NCBI GenBank assembly: GCA_963555705.1
Contig: OY743168.1
Span: forward strand, 100,023,925 to 100,087,924
Source of the DNA: Ligustrum vulgare
Lineage: Eukaryota > Streptophyta > Magnoliopsida > Lamiales > Oleaceae
Reading direction: 5' to 3'
DNA: 64,000 nucleotides
The notes under the pieces: generated by a model
Told to the model about the DNA's origin: nothing
Databases searched by the model: none
The model's input: only the letters and a program-made list of their open reading frames with translations
Program-made: the position numbers and the translations under genes
Shown here: positions 1 through 12,700 of the stretch, one piece after another
How positions within the stretch are numbered: the first letter of the stretch is position 1
How the letters are laid out: the number at the start of each line of letters is the position of its first letter

Positions 1-703
1 GGATATTTTCTGCAAAGTAAATAAATAAACACAAATTAAATAGCATATATTCTAAAATGATATTAAGTTATTCTAATTTAGATGCACAAATAAGTATATA
101 AAATACACTTATCACGGAGGATTCTTCAAGTTGATTCATGGATTCCCTTTGTTTTTGACGCTCTTGTTGCTTGAAAATCTCCTAAGAATTCTCTATTGTA
201 AACCCAAATTCTCCCGATTTTTCAGCCTCCTTTATGTGGTGATTTTCCTCTTTTTATAGCTCCAAAATCATGCCCTAGGGTTTTAAAAAAGAGATACCAA
301 AGATAGGCCATGAATTCAGAAAGGAAAGAAATCTGCGTATAAGTTAAGGCCGTAAGTTTGGAAGTTACGGCCGTAAGTGCTCTTCTGGACAATTTCGGGT
401 TTACAAGTTACGGCCGTAAATGAATAGATTATGGCTGTAAATGATTTCTGAACCTTTACACTTACGCTTCTTAATGATTTACGGCCGTGAGTTCAACAGT
501 TACGGCCGTAAGCTAAATTGCTGTCTTGGTCCCCAAACTTCAATTTTGATTACTTTTTGGTCATTTCTTCCTCTTTTCTCGTCCTTTATGGTCCTACACA
601 ATATAAAACATAAAATGCATTAAACAATACTTAAATAGGATCAAACCAATAACAAATTAGGGCAACAAGTGAACTAAATAAGTGCTAATAATGCACTTAT
701 CAA
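1..703 (-). mobile_element. LTR fragment, minus strand, left-truncated by window edge
   Basis: Read on the minus strand, the segment starts at about 703 with TGATAAGTGCATTATTAG, a form typical of plant LTR starts and related to the starts of the two LTRs at 45959-47245 and 56121-57861. The other end lies outside the window, so neither length nor target duplication can be judged. Between 345 and 515 the motif ACGGCCGTAA, or a one-base variant, occurs about six times. No coding sequence is visible. The LTR call rests only on the terminal motif and family resemblance. Confidence 0.4.
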
Positions 704-2123
704 AACCCAATTTCTCGAACCCTTTTGCTTAGTTTGTTTTGTTTATTACTTTTGAGTTACATGTATGTTTAACATTGGATTTTTGTCCATTAGCATGCTT
801 AGGATGCATACATTTGGTGCTTTCTACCACATTATGTGTTTAAGTTTTGTTTATGGTCCTAATTGCATGTTAAGACATTAGTAGTATTTTGTTTGATTTA
901 TTGCTTTTTAGTTAGTTATTGTTTGACATTGCATTTATTTGAGTGCAAGTAGGATTAGGGTGCATGCATAAATGTTTCACTTGTTCTTGCATTTTTGCAT
1001 GTTGTAGCATTGATAGTTTTTTTTTTTTAGTTTGTTTTCATTGCATTTTTACTTGTTTTCATTGCTTATCATCACAATCACAACATGACACGTTAGCTTA
1101 GGATATGAACACGATGTGTTAAAGTTAGGTTCATGCATAAAAAGATATTTAGGAGTTGGAAGCGAAGTTGGAAAAAGCACAAGCTACTTTGGGCATTCTG
1201 CCCAGATTTTGCTAGTGTCGTCGTGTGCTTATATTCTGAGCAGAATGCCCAGATTACAAGGCATACAGGTTTTCACTTGTTTTAACAACTCATACTTGTT
1301 TTTTTCTCTCCCCCAAATCACCTTTAAATGCATCACCAATCATTCCCCATCACTTATACATCACATTTGGTCAAATTCATCCTAGTTAACACTTGTTAAT
1401 CACATCAAATGTATGAATTTTCCTATAACTCTTGATTTTTGGCATAATTTTGGTGTTCTTCATGTTCTATATGAAAGTTGAGCTTGTATATGATTGGTGC
1501 TATGATTAGGATAAGAAATGGGTCATTGAATTGTGGTTATATATGTGTAAAATTTTGGTTTGATTCATGTATCCAAATCTATACTTTGCATTGATTTTCT
1601 TACACGCACACCACATGTTTGATAAATAGCCAAAGTGACATTTTCATTGAGTTTTTGCAAAACATTTTGGATGAGCACCTTAAAAACTTGTTTTACATCA
1701 TTTGTGCATCATTCATTCATAGCTTACATTGATTTAAGGTATAGAACTCAACATGAATATCATTGCACATCATTGCATCCATTGTAAGTCCATTGTAGGC
1801 ACCACAACACTTACTGTACCTGATTTTCAGCTTCTGGTATCAACTTCACCGCTTGTTTTCATGACCTAAATGAGCTCCAAACGTGCTAATATGTTATAAA
1901 CCAAGTTATGGACTTTTCATGACCTAAATGAGCTCCAAACGTGCTGGATTTTTGATATGTTGTAAAACAAGTTATGCACTTTTTTATTGCTCAGGACATA
2001 GTTTGGATTATTCTCATGCTTTAGCGAGAATAATGAACAACATTGAAATATGTTTTTTATCTTTAGTATTTATCCATGTTAGACTTTAATCACTTGAGTA
2101 CATAGTCATTGTCAAATAATTAC
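704..2123. other. AT-rich repeat-like DNA, no gene seen
   Basis: No supported coding region. The reading frame at 1116-1385 has no recognisable domain and lies in low-complexity sequence. Near 1857-1975 a segment of about 60 bp containing TGACCTAAATGAGCTCCAAA is present twice in tandem. The stretch may be the internal part of the LTR element whose end lies at 1-703, but I see no gag or pol to prove it. Confidence 0.35.
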
Positions 2124-2797
2124 TATTGAATCCGGGCCCAGAGAAAGGTACAGTGATCCACCAGCGAAGGCCCAATAGTGGCCCAACGGACCTTGACCTA
2201 CCACTAAAGGCCTAAAGTATCACCTGGGATGATTGCCGAGGTGGTACGTCAAGCAAACCTCTTTAGCCGACCTGGTTAACGCACCATCCGATGTGCTTTA
2301 TACTCAGCTGGGGTGCTTTATGGCGTTGACCAAAAGAGAGATAGAGTCAGTGATGGGACACTGCCTTTACCAAGACGTGACAGGAGCCCATCCCCTATGA
2401 AATGTAGCAATGATTACGGTTGAAAAGCAAGGTTGTCACTTCCATGAGCTAGGGTGGTGACAAGTGTAAAGTATGCCATGTGTCGTAATCCAAGACAAGA
2501 AGTTCCTCTATAAATGAAGCACAATTGTCTCCAAGTAGGGGGTTAGCAATTTCTCACTCTTAACTCTATATTTCTCTCACTCCCTTTTCTCTCTTTTACA
2601 CACTTATATTTCCCGCACCCAATATATATATATTCGCCTAAAATGAGTACTGACTTAGGCATCGGAGTGCAAACGGGAGCCACCTCAGCCCCCTTTGCAA
2701 GCTGACTGTTTGTCCTAGTGCGCAGGAGATCCACGTGTCAAAGAGGGAGGAGCTGAGACGTGTTGGCCCAAAGTCCAGCCGGATTTTGTGGTCAGCA
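2124..2797 (+). repeat. 5' LTR of the gypsy element (family LTR-A)
   Basis: The start (TATTGAATCC) and end (GTGGTCAGCA) were set by comparison with the inverted copy at 58356-59103, which starts TGTTGAATCC and ends GTGGTCAACA; the terminal TG has become TA here. A TATA-like box (TATAAATG) lies at 2509-2516, so transcription probably starts near 2540. A short TA repeat lies near 2622-2632. Confidence 0.8.
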
Positions 2798-2800
2798 TTT

Positions 2801-2818
2801 TGGCGCCGTCTGTGGGAA
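2801..2818 (+). other. Primer-binding site of the gypsy element
   Basis: TGGCGCCGTCTGTGGGAA begins three bases after the LTR end. TGGCGCC-type sites are the usual minus-strand primer sites of plant Ty3/gypsy elements. The position fixes the LTR end and the + orientation. Confidence 0.75.
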
Positions 2819-2922
2819 GCCATACTGCTAACCACGAAAACACATGGTAAGAAGCCACACATAGAAAGGTAGTTCTGAAAAGGACGAGTAACCTCTTACA
2901 ATAAATAGAGCGGATAACTGCA

Positions 2923-3245
2923 AGGAGCTTTGAAAGATAAGCTGGTTCGCCTTGAAAAAGGTAGGAGCTTTGAAAGATAAGCTGGTTCGCCTTGAAAAAG
3001 GTAGGAGCTTTGAGAGATAAGCTGGTTCGCCTTGAAAAAGGTAGGAGCTTTGAGAGATAAGCTGGTTCGCCTTGAAAAAGGTAGGAGCTTTGAAAGATAA
3101 GCTGGTTCGCCTTGAAAAAGGTAGGAGCTTTGAAAGATAAGCTGGTTGGCCTTGAAAAAGGTAGGAGCTTTGAAAGATAAGATGGATCACCCTTGAAAAA
3201 GGTAAAGAACTTTGAAACATAAGTTTAACAACCTTGAAAAAGGTT
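2923..3245 (+). repeat. 40-bp tandem repeat array in the gypsy leader
   Basis: A 40-bp unit with the core GATAAGCTGGTTCGCCTTGA recurs with exact 40-bp spacing (core at 2941, 2981, 3021, 3061, 3101, 3141; a degenerate copy at 3181). Early units differ by single bases, such as TTTGAAAG against TTTGAGAG. The array sits between the primer-binding site and gag. A 40-bp period shifts frame each unit, so it is not coding. Confidence 0.9.
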
Positions 3246-3312
3246 TGAAGCAGCGAGACAAAGGTCTATCTATCCTTGAAAAGCAATCTAAGACCAAAAA
3301 TTCTTCTGAAAT

Positions 3313-5498
3313 ATGAATGAAAGTGACGGTGATGTTAACTCCCGTAGGGGAAGAAGTGGCCGACACAGCGAGGACGAAGTTCCTCAAGAACCCCATGAAA
3401 ACACCAACGAGGAGGTGGCACAACCTAATCCACCTCGCCGACACCGAAATCGCCGCATGATGCGAGACATGACACTCATGGCTGCCCAAATGCTGGAGAT
3501 GCAGAGGCAGCAAATAGAACAAACTGCTGCAATGAATGCCTTTATGGCCAGAGGGTATGTTGTGAACGAACCTGCGATGCCTCAGCATTACTCACAGCCA
3601 CATTATTCACCATCTGAGGCGGCCACTGTATCTTATTATTATCAGGACCCGCAGGTATACGCCGAAGTGGAATCCGTGCCCTTCTACGAGCGAGACCCAG
3701 AACATGAAACACATGGGGAACAAAACCCACTCCCATCTAGACACAGGGAGGCTTCTCCGGCAAATTCCGGCAGTGTTTTCAGCCAAATAGGAGGGTTATT
3801 CAGGGGACAACGACGGGGACAAACGGACCCAGGTCGGCACAATGCCGCAGAGCCTAGAAATAGGCGCGAGCGACGCACTGAAGAAGCCTTATCGCAGGGT
3901 CAAATGTACAGGAACCAACGAGGTATGGGAGGAGAAAGGATGGCATCAGCACATGAGCCCAGGAATAGGCAAGAAAGAAGAGCCGAAGCAGTTCGGACTA
4001 ATCCTCGCAATGAGTTACAGAGCCATGAAAGGCCAAACTACGGCCGCGTTCCACCACCGCAAGGGCAGGAGTACGCTCCACCGCTCTATGGCCAATACCG
4101 TGATCCGGAGTATTCCGGTCATGACGAGAACAGCGAGCTGCCGTCGTACGAATTGGATGACGAAGAGGAAGTAAGTCCCTTCACAGAGGGCCTCCTTAGA
4201 TGCCCCATCCCCCCATGACTTTGAAATGCCGGAAATAGCAAAGTATTCTGGCCGAGGTGATCCTGATGATCACCTGTTAAATTACCGCGCCAGCATGGAA
4301 ATAGCCGGGGCCACCCCGGCACTGAAATGTAAAGCTTTTGCTTTAACCCTTGAGGGAAGTGCCATACGATGGTATAAAAAACTCCCTCCTGGCAGCATCC
4401 ACAGTTGGAGGAATATAAAAACTGCTTTTAAGAATGACTTTGTTTCTTCCAGGCCTGGTCAACTCCCACTCCAACGCCTTCAGGATCTGAGGCAGGGAAG
4501 GGACGAATCTCTGAAAAATTACCTAGCTAGATTCACTGAAGAAATGCATATCTGTGAAAATATCACAGAAGCGGAGATGATCTCCGCCCTAAAAGGAGGG
4601 CTAGATATGACCAGCATGTTTTGGAGGGATGTCCGGAGCAGGAAACCAAGAGATTACAATACCCTGGTAGACCTGATGAAGGAAGAGATTGTATCAGAGG
4701 AAATGGCTAGGGCCAGAGATAATCACCCTCAAGGAAGATACAACCTTGGATATCCCAATGAAGCGGACCTCAAAAAGGGAGGAACACAAGGATAGGATTG
4801 GCGGTAACCGAGGTGGCGCGCCTCGGCCATTCCCGGGGACGGGATCTAGCTTTGCAGCAGAAATCACGGAGGCTATCCCTCACTTACACTCTAACACCCC
4901 TTCTCAAAATCCTCACACGGCTCAAGGGAGAGTGGAAAGCGGTCGAAGTGGAAAACAGCCCATGGTTGGGGCTTACTGCGCCTACCACAGGTATTACGGT
5001 CACGCAACAGAGGATTGCAGAGAAATCCACCTGCTAGCCGACCAAAAGGCACAGGGGAGAAGTAGAGGTGATTTTCCCCCTGACACAGGGCGGACACAAA
5101 AATCTGGTGGCCAGAAGTTCAACCGAGCTGATAGGAGAGCTCCGTGGAAGAACTCAACTAAGGAAAGAATTGATAATCTTCAAAGAGACAGGAATAAGGG
5201 CCAAGACACCGCCTCGACACATGCCAAAGACACACGGGAACCACCTATGCCTGTGGCCGACCTCCCCATCCGTGAAATCGACACAATACTGGGAGGCCCC
5301 CGCCCAGGTGGGAGCACAAGCAACTCCCAAAAGAGGTATATAAGAGAGACCAAGCAGCCCGCCAACGTGAATTATCATATCCACTCCCATCCTGTGGGGG
5401 TGCCTCGGACGGAACCTATCACCTTCACACAAGACGACGCCGTTGGAGTGCACTTCCCACACAACGACGCATTGGTTATTAGGGTGGTGGTGGCTTGA
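3313..5498 (+). pseudogene. gypsy gag (capsid and zinc knuckle), frameshifted
   Basis: The N-terminal part (3313-4218) is charged and Arg/Gln-rich and has no enzyme domain. The retrotransposon gag (capsid) domain lies at about 4226-4740, with the motifs SGRGDPDDHL and IRWYKKLPPGSI. A CCHC-like knuckle of Tat type (CAYHRYYGHATEDC) lies near 4978-5019. Three reading frames are needed: one shift falls at about 4190-4226 in a run of C, another at about 4785-4795. A TGA at 5496-5498 then separates gag from protease in the same frame. The product would package RNA in virus-like particles; this copy cannot make an intact Gag. Confidence 0.8.
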
Positions 5499-5513
5499 AA
5501 TGGGCTATCACGG

Positions 5514-7960
5514 ATGATGGTGGATGATGGTGCCTCGGTAAATGTGATTTACGGGGTAACTTTTGATAAGATGGGGATCATCACTCCCCTCATTCCGGTC
5601 CCTGATCCAATATACGGATTCACCGGGGACAGCATAACCCCCAGAGGGTCCATAACCCTTATGACTGAAGTAGGGCAAGCCCCGACCCTCTCCAGAATCC
5701 CTATGGAATTCTTGGTGGTTGACAAAATCTCCTCCTATCATGGCTCAATTGGGAGGCCTGGTCTCATTGACTTGGGGGCTGTAACGCATACCAAATACAT
5801 TTGCATGAAGTTCCCTACGGAGCATGGCGTTGCAACTGTGAAGGGAAGCCAAACAGAATCCCGGGCTTGTTACACAAATGCAATCCGGAAGTTTCAAGAT
5901 CGAAGCTTAAACATGATCAGTGATGTAGCCATGACCGAGGCTACTCCAGACCCTGAAAGATTGGGTGAAGGGCCATCTGGAGATAAGGATGTCACGATGA
6001 TCCTAGAAGAGAATTTAGCAGATCTAGACCCCAAGATGGCAGGTGACAATTGCCCCACCCCGGCCGAAAGGTTGGAGTGCTTCGGCGTAGACCCACTGGA
6101 CCCAATCAAGGAATTACAGGTCGGACTGGACTCGCCAACCGAATACAAGAGTCAATTAAAGGACTTCCTACTTCAAAACCTCGATGTATTCGCATGGAAG
6201 CATGGCGACATGGTTGGGATTGATCCTAAGGAGGCATGTCACAGACTTCAGGTTGATCCACGAAGCCCTGGGCATAGGCAGAAGAGAAGACCTATGAGTT
6301 CAGACAAGTATGAGGCCTTGAAAGACGAGGTCACGAAACTATTGAAAAATGGCTTCATCAGAGAATCGCGCTATCCGAAGTGGGTATCAAACCCTGTTTT
6401 AGTACCAAAACACAATGGGAAGCTTAGAGTATGTATTGATTTTTCGAATTTGAACCAGGCATGTCCAAAAGACAGCTTTCCACTGCCCCGGATCGATCAA
6501 TTGGTTGACTCTACTGCAAGGCATGAGCTCCTGAGCTTCATGGATGCTTACTTCGGATACAATCAGATCCCCATGTGCGAATCGGACGAGGAGCATACCT
6601 CGTTTATAACAGATAGAGGACTCTATTGCTACAAAGCAATGCCGTTCGGCTTGAAAAATGCGGGAGCTACCTATCAGAGGCTAGTGAATCGCATGTTTGT
6701 AAAACAATTGGGAAACACCATGGAGGTGTATGTTGATGACATGTTGGTCAAAAGTATGGTCGCCGCGGATCATATCCGCCATTTTTCAGAGGCCTTCGAT
6801 GTTTTGAGGAAATATCGGATGAAACTCAACCCGGCGAAGTGTGCATTTGGAGTAGCATCTGGAAAATTTCTTGGGTTCATGGTGAATAAAAGAGGAATCG
6901 AAGCTAATCCCGACAAAATCGATGCTTTGTTGAACATGCAATCGCCTCGAAATCCAAAGGAGGTGCAAAGCTTAACGGGAAGAATCGCAGCCCTGAATCG
7001 ATTTGTCTCCAAATCCACAGACAAATGCTTGCCGTTTTTCAAAATCCTAAAAGGGGGGAAACGATTCCAGTGGACGCCGGAGTGTGAGCAGGCCTTTTCT
7101 GACCTGAGAGCATCCTTGGGACGACCCCCATTGCTATCAAAGTCAAAGGCTGGCGAGCCTCTCTACTTGTATTTGGCTATGTCCAAAGAGGCTGTTAGCT
7201 CCGTGTTGGTCAGAGAAGAGGAGGGGAATCGATTTTCAGTATATTACGTGAGTAAAGCCATGCTAGATGCGGAGACACGCTACCCAGATATGGAGAAACT
7301 TGCCCTTTCACTACTCACCGCTTCTCGCAAACTTCGCCCCTACTTTCAAGCACACTCCATACACGTGCTCACCGACTTTCCCATTAGACAAGTGTTGCAA
7401 AAACCAGATGTATCTGGGAGATTACTGAAATGGGCAATAGAAATAAGCCAGTTTGACATACACTATGCGCCTCGGACTGCGATAAAGGCCCAAGCTTTGG
7501 CTAACTTCGTAGTCGAATTCACACACCCGCCGGAGGTCGAAATGATTGATAACACAGAGGTTAGCCAGGAGTGGAAATTATTTGTTGATGGGTCCTCGGC
7601 TAAGGAGGGATCCGGTGCGGGCATATTATTAATTAGCCCGGAAGGGTTTAAACTACATAGCGCAATCCGCTTCGAGTTCAAAGCCTCGAACAACGTTGCT
7701 GAGTACGAGGCGTTGTTATCTGGGTTAAGACTTGCCAAAGCTTTAAAGATCAAGTCCATAGTGGTGAACAACGATTCGCAGCTCGTTGTAAATCAATTCA
7801 ATGGGCAATTTTCTGCCAAAGAACCCTCTATGGTAGCTTACTTGAAGAAAGTAAGAGATTTGACGGTACACTTTGAAGAAATGGAATTGCGGCACATCCC
7901 CAGAACAAAAAACTCCAACGCTGATACTCTGTCCAAACTAGCCTTCTTGTTTTTATCCCC
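5514..7960 (+). pseudogene. gypsy pol: protease, RT, RNase H, second RNase H
   Basis: This is the longest open frame in the window (836 codons). An aspartic protease-like site reads VDDGAS, where VDGGS or VDSGS is usual. Reverse transcriptase follows, with FSNLNQACPKDSFPLPRID, MPFGLKNAGATYQR and the catalytic YVDD at about 6729-6740. A first RNase H includes LVREEEGNRF and KLRPYFQAH. A second RNase H starts with FVDGSS at about 7580 and ends with NADTLSKLA. The last 26 codons to the stop at 8022-8024 are unrelated sequence after a breakpoint, so integrase is absent. Domain order and the second RNase H support a Tat-like gypsy. Confidence 0.85.
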
Positions 7961-8289
7961 TATAGGCTTAATTTTAAGCGGAAACGAATTAGGGGTAAAA
8001 CTAAAACCAACCAAGCTAGCGTAGACTCCTTGGGCAAGGAGTCCTAGCAAGGAGTCTAGCGATAAGCAGCTATCCTAGGCTAAGGTAAAGGACTTCAAAC
8101 CATAAATAGACAACCGATTGATTCAGTCACTAAAGGACAAGCATACACATCCACTTTAACCAGTTCGGCTAGACATACTTTTGTTTGATCAAAATATTCA
8201 TCATTAACCATATAAACGTCAAAATTTTAGTCTCTGTAGTAAGTCCCTTTACTAGAATTTTTCATTTGTTCTTCTCTTATTAGACTCTC
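7961..8289. other. Junction between two gypsy remnants, no gene
   Basis: Sequence between the broken pol and the minus-strand gag remnant. At 8025-8062 the motif AAGGAGTC occurs three times in short order. No frame with recognisable content. Confidence 0.4.
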
Positions 8290-9262
8290 ATATCTAATCA
8301 CACTAGCGCTCAACTGGAATAGGTCAAGAAATTCCCTATCCTAGAACTTCATTTTTAAGTCAAAACTCAAACAACTTTGAGCGGTTTTGACAAACTCTTT
8401 TTCAGGTAAAGTAACAACGCACTTGCTCCTGGCCGTTTTGAACATTTGACATAAATTCACCAAATGGGTCAGAGTCACTTCAGACTCAATTTTATAAAAT
8501 TGAGCATGGAATAACTGCTCTAACTATTGCCACGGAATTTTTCGGCAAGTTAATGAATCATGAGAAAGCTACTCCTGTTAATGAACTAGGGAATAATCTC
8601 ATCTTATAATAATCATTCACTTCCCTGCATTGCAATGTGAATCTTCTAGAGTGAAAACTTCTCCTAGACCGATGAATAGTGAAAATTCTGGTACTTTGTA
8701 TCCCATAGGCCATGGATAATCTTGATCCACCCAATCAGGATATGACTTGTGTAAGTCGGCCTAATATGAGGACGCATCCCAACAACCATTTGTTCTCCTA
8801 CTATCTTGGCAATTTGATCCATCAACAAGACGTTGGGATCATAGGGGACACCTATGGGTTGGTTCCCTGATGGCATCACCTAAGGCATAAAGTTTGGTAA
8901 CGAATTTGCAGTGAAAATGCTATTGTTTATACCATTAGTACCATTAGTTTGAATATTTCCCCCATCACTAACATGTGAGGTATTCTGTCCATTACTTTGG
9001 ACATTATCACTTACATTTGGATCACCCCAAGCTTGACATCCAATTACTACTATTTAGACCCGTCATTTTAACACCCCTTGGTTTGAGGAAAATGGTCCAA
9101 CAGATGGTTCTATCCCCTGATTAGGACTTGTAACCGTGTGATTATGTCCCATAATTGTTCTCGCTAGAAAATGACGCCCTATGTTTGGAAAAGTTGACTG
9201 ACAAACTTGGCCTGTTAACTTATTCATGGTGTCATGTAAAGTTCTTATTTGTTTGACCATAT
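8290..9262 (-). pseudogene. Decayed gypsy gag on the minus strand
   Basis: Read from 9262 down: a Q/N-rich N-terminal part, then about 8879-8580 with the typical gag segment SYPDWVDQDYPWPMGYKVPE followed by FSLFIG, then about 8570-8290 with MRLFPSSLTGVAFS and fragments like the C-terminal half of plant gypsy gag. Several in-frame stops and shifts are present, so it is non-functional. No protease or RT follows in either direction. It ends about 480 bp upstream of the mannosidase start codon and is divergent to it. Confidence 0.7.
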
Positions 9263-9744
9263 TATCATAATGTATTCATTCATTTTGAATGAACTTTTTC
9301 ATGTTATGAACATACTGCAGATTTACTTGTTAACTACATATTGAGTAAGTTTATCAAGCAATGCACGCATGGTTCGATAAATCAATTCTACCATTGATTC
9401 GTAACGACTCTAACTTTGTCACTTTGTTTCAGGAGTACTTTGCTAGGCCCCACCTCACAGCGAGTGCCTGACGTCTCTATAAACTCCACGTTATCCTTTA
9501 TAATAAAGTGTTTGTCAAAAAATATGTATATAGAGTGGATAAGTATGCGTCATTCATTAATTAATATAATAATAATAAATAAAAAGAAAAAAGAAAATAA
9601 AAAAATGAAAAGAAACACGGTAATCAATCAATCGATTGTTGCTTTGCTTCCAGTCAAACCCAGACCCAAACCCAAACCCAGCTTCATCAACTCTCCCGGG
9701 TAACATTCCTCTCTTTCCTCTTTCATTTCAATCGGTCCAATTCA
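9263..9744 (+). promoter_or_regulatory. Putative promoter and 5' UTR of the alpha-mannosidase gene
   Basis: Non-coding DNA between a dead gag remnant and the gene start. The 9560-9610 part is A-rich, and 9650-9740 is pyrimidine/CA-rich like a plant 5' UTR. I see no clear TATA box. The ATG at 9636 opens another frame. The ATG at 9745 is preferred because it begins the frame with a hydrophobic leader and the conserved GH38 N-terminus. Confidence 0.4.
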
Positions 9745-12700
9745 ATGCAATTGCAAATCGGAACGCTCATCTTCACCGTCGCCACTTTAGTCGCCGGACT
9801 ATGGTTGATTCGTGTGGAACCCAAATACATAGCATACAACACCACATCGGGAATCGTACCAGATAAAATCAACGTGCATTTGGTCCCTCACTCTCACGAC
9901 GATGTTGGCTGGTTGAAGACAGTCGATCAATACTTTGTCGGCGCCAACAATTCGATTCGAGTATTTTTCCTTCCTTCTTCTCCTATGCCTTTTGCATTCC
10001 TACCCTTGATTAATTACTGATTGTTATTACCCAGGGAGCGTGTGTTCAGAACGTCTTGGATTCTGTAATCGCAGCACTATTAGATGACAAGAACAGGAAG
10101 TTCATTTATGTTGAGATGGCAAGTTCATTCACTTGCTTTTTCTTCTTACTAATAGTACTGATAGGACATAGGTATTTAGTAAGGGACTCCCGCTGCTAGT
10201 AGTTATATGTAATTGTCATTCGTGCTGCTAATTAAGAGTGCAATAATTTTGCTCAGGCATTTTTTCAAAGGTGGTGGAGGCAGCAGAGTGAAACACTCAA
10301 GGCTAAAGTCAAGGAGCTTGTTGACTCTGGTCAACTTGAATTCATGTATGTCACTTTTGACTTCCTTATTCTTTTTATCATTTTCCTATTTTGGCTCTGC
10401 AACACGTCCTTCTCTAATTTATCACGTAATTTCTCTTTCGAGGTTAGAAATGGAGGAATGTGTATGCATGATGAGGCCACCACCCATTACATTGATTTAA
10501 TTGACCAGACCACTCTTGGTCATCGTTTTATAGAACGCGAGTTTGGCCAGAAACCAAGAGTTGGTTGGCAGATTGATCCTTTTGGACATTCTGCTGTTCA
10601 GGCTTATTTGCTCGGTGCTGAGGTATCCACTCTTCCAGCATTCTCAAATTGCATCTCTCTTCACTCAATTTGAAGAGTGCTTGGATATCTTAGTAATTTC
10701 TATCTCCAATGGAACACAAATAGTTCTCTTAAAAGGAATATTGATATAGAAAAGTGTGTGTTTGCAAAAATTTATGATTTTCCAAACATTATATCTCATT
10801 GTTGCTTCATTTAGTAGCACATTCTGATCCCATCATACTTATCTCGTTGCAGCTGGGATTTGACTCTCTATTTTTTGCACGGATTGATTACCAAGATAGA
10901 GCTAAACGCAAAGATGAGAAGGCTCTTGAGGTTATTTGGCAGGGTTCCAGGTCCCTCAGTTCATCTTCCCAGGTTGATCAATTGCAAATTCTTTAAAACT
11001 GCCTCTCTAGATTATTTGACCTGTTCAATAAGTCCTATTTTGTCTTCGTCATGCTGTAATCACTTCCCACAGATTATATAGTTTTGAATAATGTTATTCA
11101 TCCCCACTGTGATTGAGCCCCAAGTTGGACGTGGCATCAATCCATTGGATGGTGCAGAGGTATGAAGTGTTAAAGTCAAACAACACCTTTGCACCAAGTG
11201 CCGTATCCTATTGGGGTTCAACCTAGTGGGGATGAATAGCATTATTCTCTAGTTTTACTTTGTCATGAAGATTTAAGATAAACACATCTGACTTCTTTTT
11301 TAATTTTACCCAGATATTCACAGGGATATTCCCCATACATTATGAGCCACCTGATGGTTTCGCATTTGAAATAAATGACATTTCCCCTCCAATTCAGGTT
11401 ATCTTTTAAAATTCTTTTGCAATAATATTGAATTCTCCATTCCGGAATGTTTTGTAATCCAAATGTTGAATCTAGGATGATGATCTGCTCTTCGACTATA
11501 ATGTTGAAGAACGAGTGAATGATTTTGTGGCAGCTGCTTTACTACAGGTACTGTTTTATTGTTGTAGTTCTTTTCGGTTCTCATGTGCGGAAATTATATG
11601 TGATTTCCCATCCCAGATCTCCTTTTGCAGTAAATTTCTTGGGGGGTGGGGGGTGGGGGGGAAAAAGATATTCAAATTTAATTGATGCACATGGGTACTT
11701 AGTGTTCTTTTTTTGCGCTTGGTTTACAACTGCTACCTTCCCCCCTTCAGGCCAACGTGACAAGGACAAATCATATAATGTGGACTATGGGAACAGATTT
11801 TCGCTATCAATATGCAGTTTCATGGTTTAGGCAGATGGACAAGTTTATTCATTATGTCAACATGGTACACATATTTATTGCCTTTCCTTAATAAATTTTA
11901 CATCTAATGCTCTGGCTCTAGCTATTTCTCTCTGTCCTCACAGGCATGCGTGATTTATTTTTGAATTGTAGCCTTAACACACTCTTAATTAATCTATTTC
12001 ACTTGCTCTTAGGACGGGCGTGTTAATGCTCTATACTCGACACCTTCAATTTACACAGATGCAAAACATGCAGCAAATGAGCAGTGGCCTCTCAAAACTG
12101 GTGATTTTTTCCCGTGAGTGTTGTCTTGAAACTTTGGCTGCAGTAATAATAATTGAAAAAAATTGGCTGCAGGAAACTAATTCGAATGATCGCTTCAATA
12201 TGAACAAGTACTACATTTTCCAGGTATGCAGATCGTGAGAATGCATACTGGACTGGGTACTTTACCAGTAGACCAGCATTAAAAAGATATGTCAGAGAGA
12301 TGAGTGGTTACTTTTTAGTAAGTGGTCCCATATGCTTAAAAGCAGATCTGCACAGTTAATACGTATGTGGTGAGGTTAGTAAGTTTTCAAAACCATGTTG
12401 TTTCTTGTGTTTAGGCAGCGAGGCAACTAGAGTTCTTTAAAGGCAGGAATAGTTCAGGACCAAGCACAGATGGACTTGCTGATGCTTTGGCAATTGCTCA
12501 GCATCATGATGCAGTTAGTGGTACCGAAAGGCAGCACGTTGCTTCTGATTATGCACTGCGACTTTCAATAGGGTATAATGAGGTTGGAAATTTTCTCCGT
12601 ATAGTGAAACTATGTTATCTTTCATCTTTTGCTATAGAATAATTTCCTTAGAGAATGGTACCGTACTGTATCAGTGAGACATAAAGTACTTATTTATGAG

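Larger units (their letters stand above)
2124..7960 (+). mobile_element. Ty3/gypsy retrotransposon, dual-RNase-H (Tat-like), 3'-truncated
   Basis: In order: a 674-bp 5' LTR, a primer-binding site, a leader with 40-bp tandem repeats, gag with a zinc knuckle, protease, reverse transcriptase, RNase H and a second RNase H of the FVDGSS type. The second RNase H is characteristic of Tat-lineage plant gypsy elements. Homology stops at about 7945, just after the NADTLSKLA motif. Integrase and 3' LTR are missing, so the element cannot move. An LTR of the same family lies inverted at 58356-59103. The RT-RNase H frame is open over 836 codons, but gag carries frameshifts and the gag/protease junction an in-frame stop. 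Confidence 0.85.

Noticed and set aside
2828..3220. 130-codon minus-strand frame with repeated peptides
   Set aside because: It is the reverse strand of the 40-bp repeat array; no start context or homology.
9636..9866. Alternative first exon frame starting at 9636
   Set aside because: It is out of frame with the conserved HSHDDVGW region.
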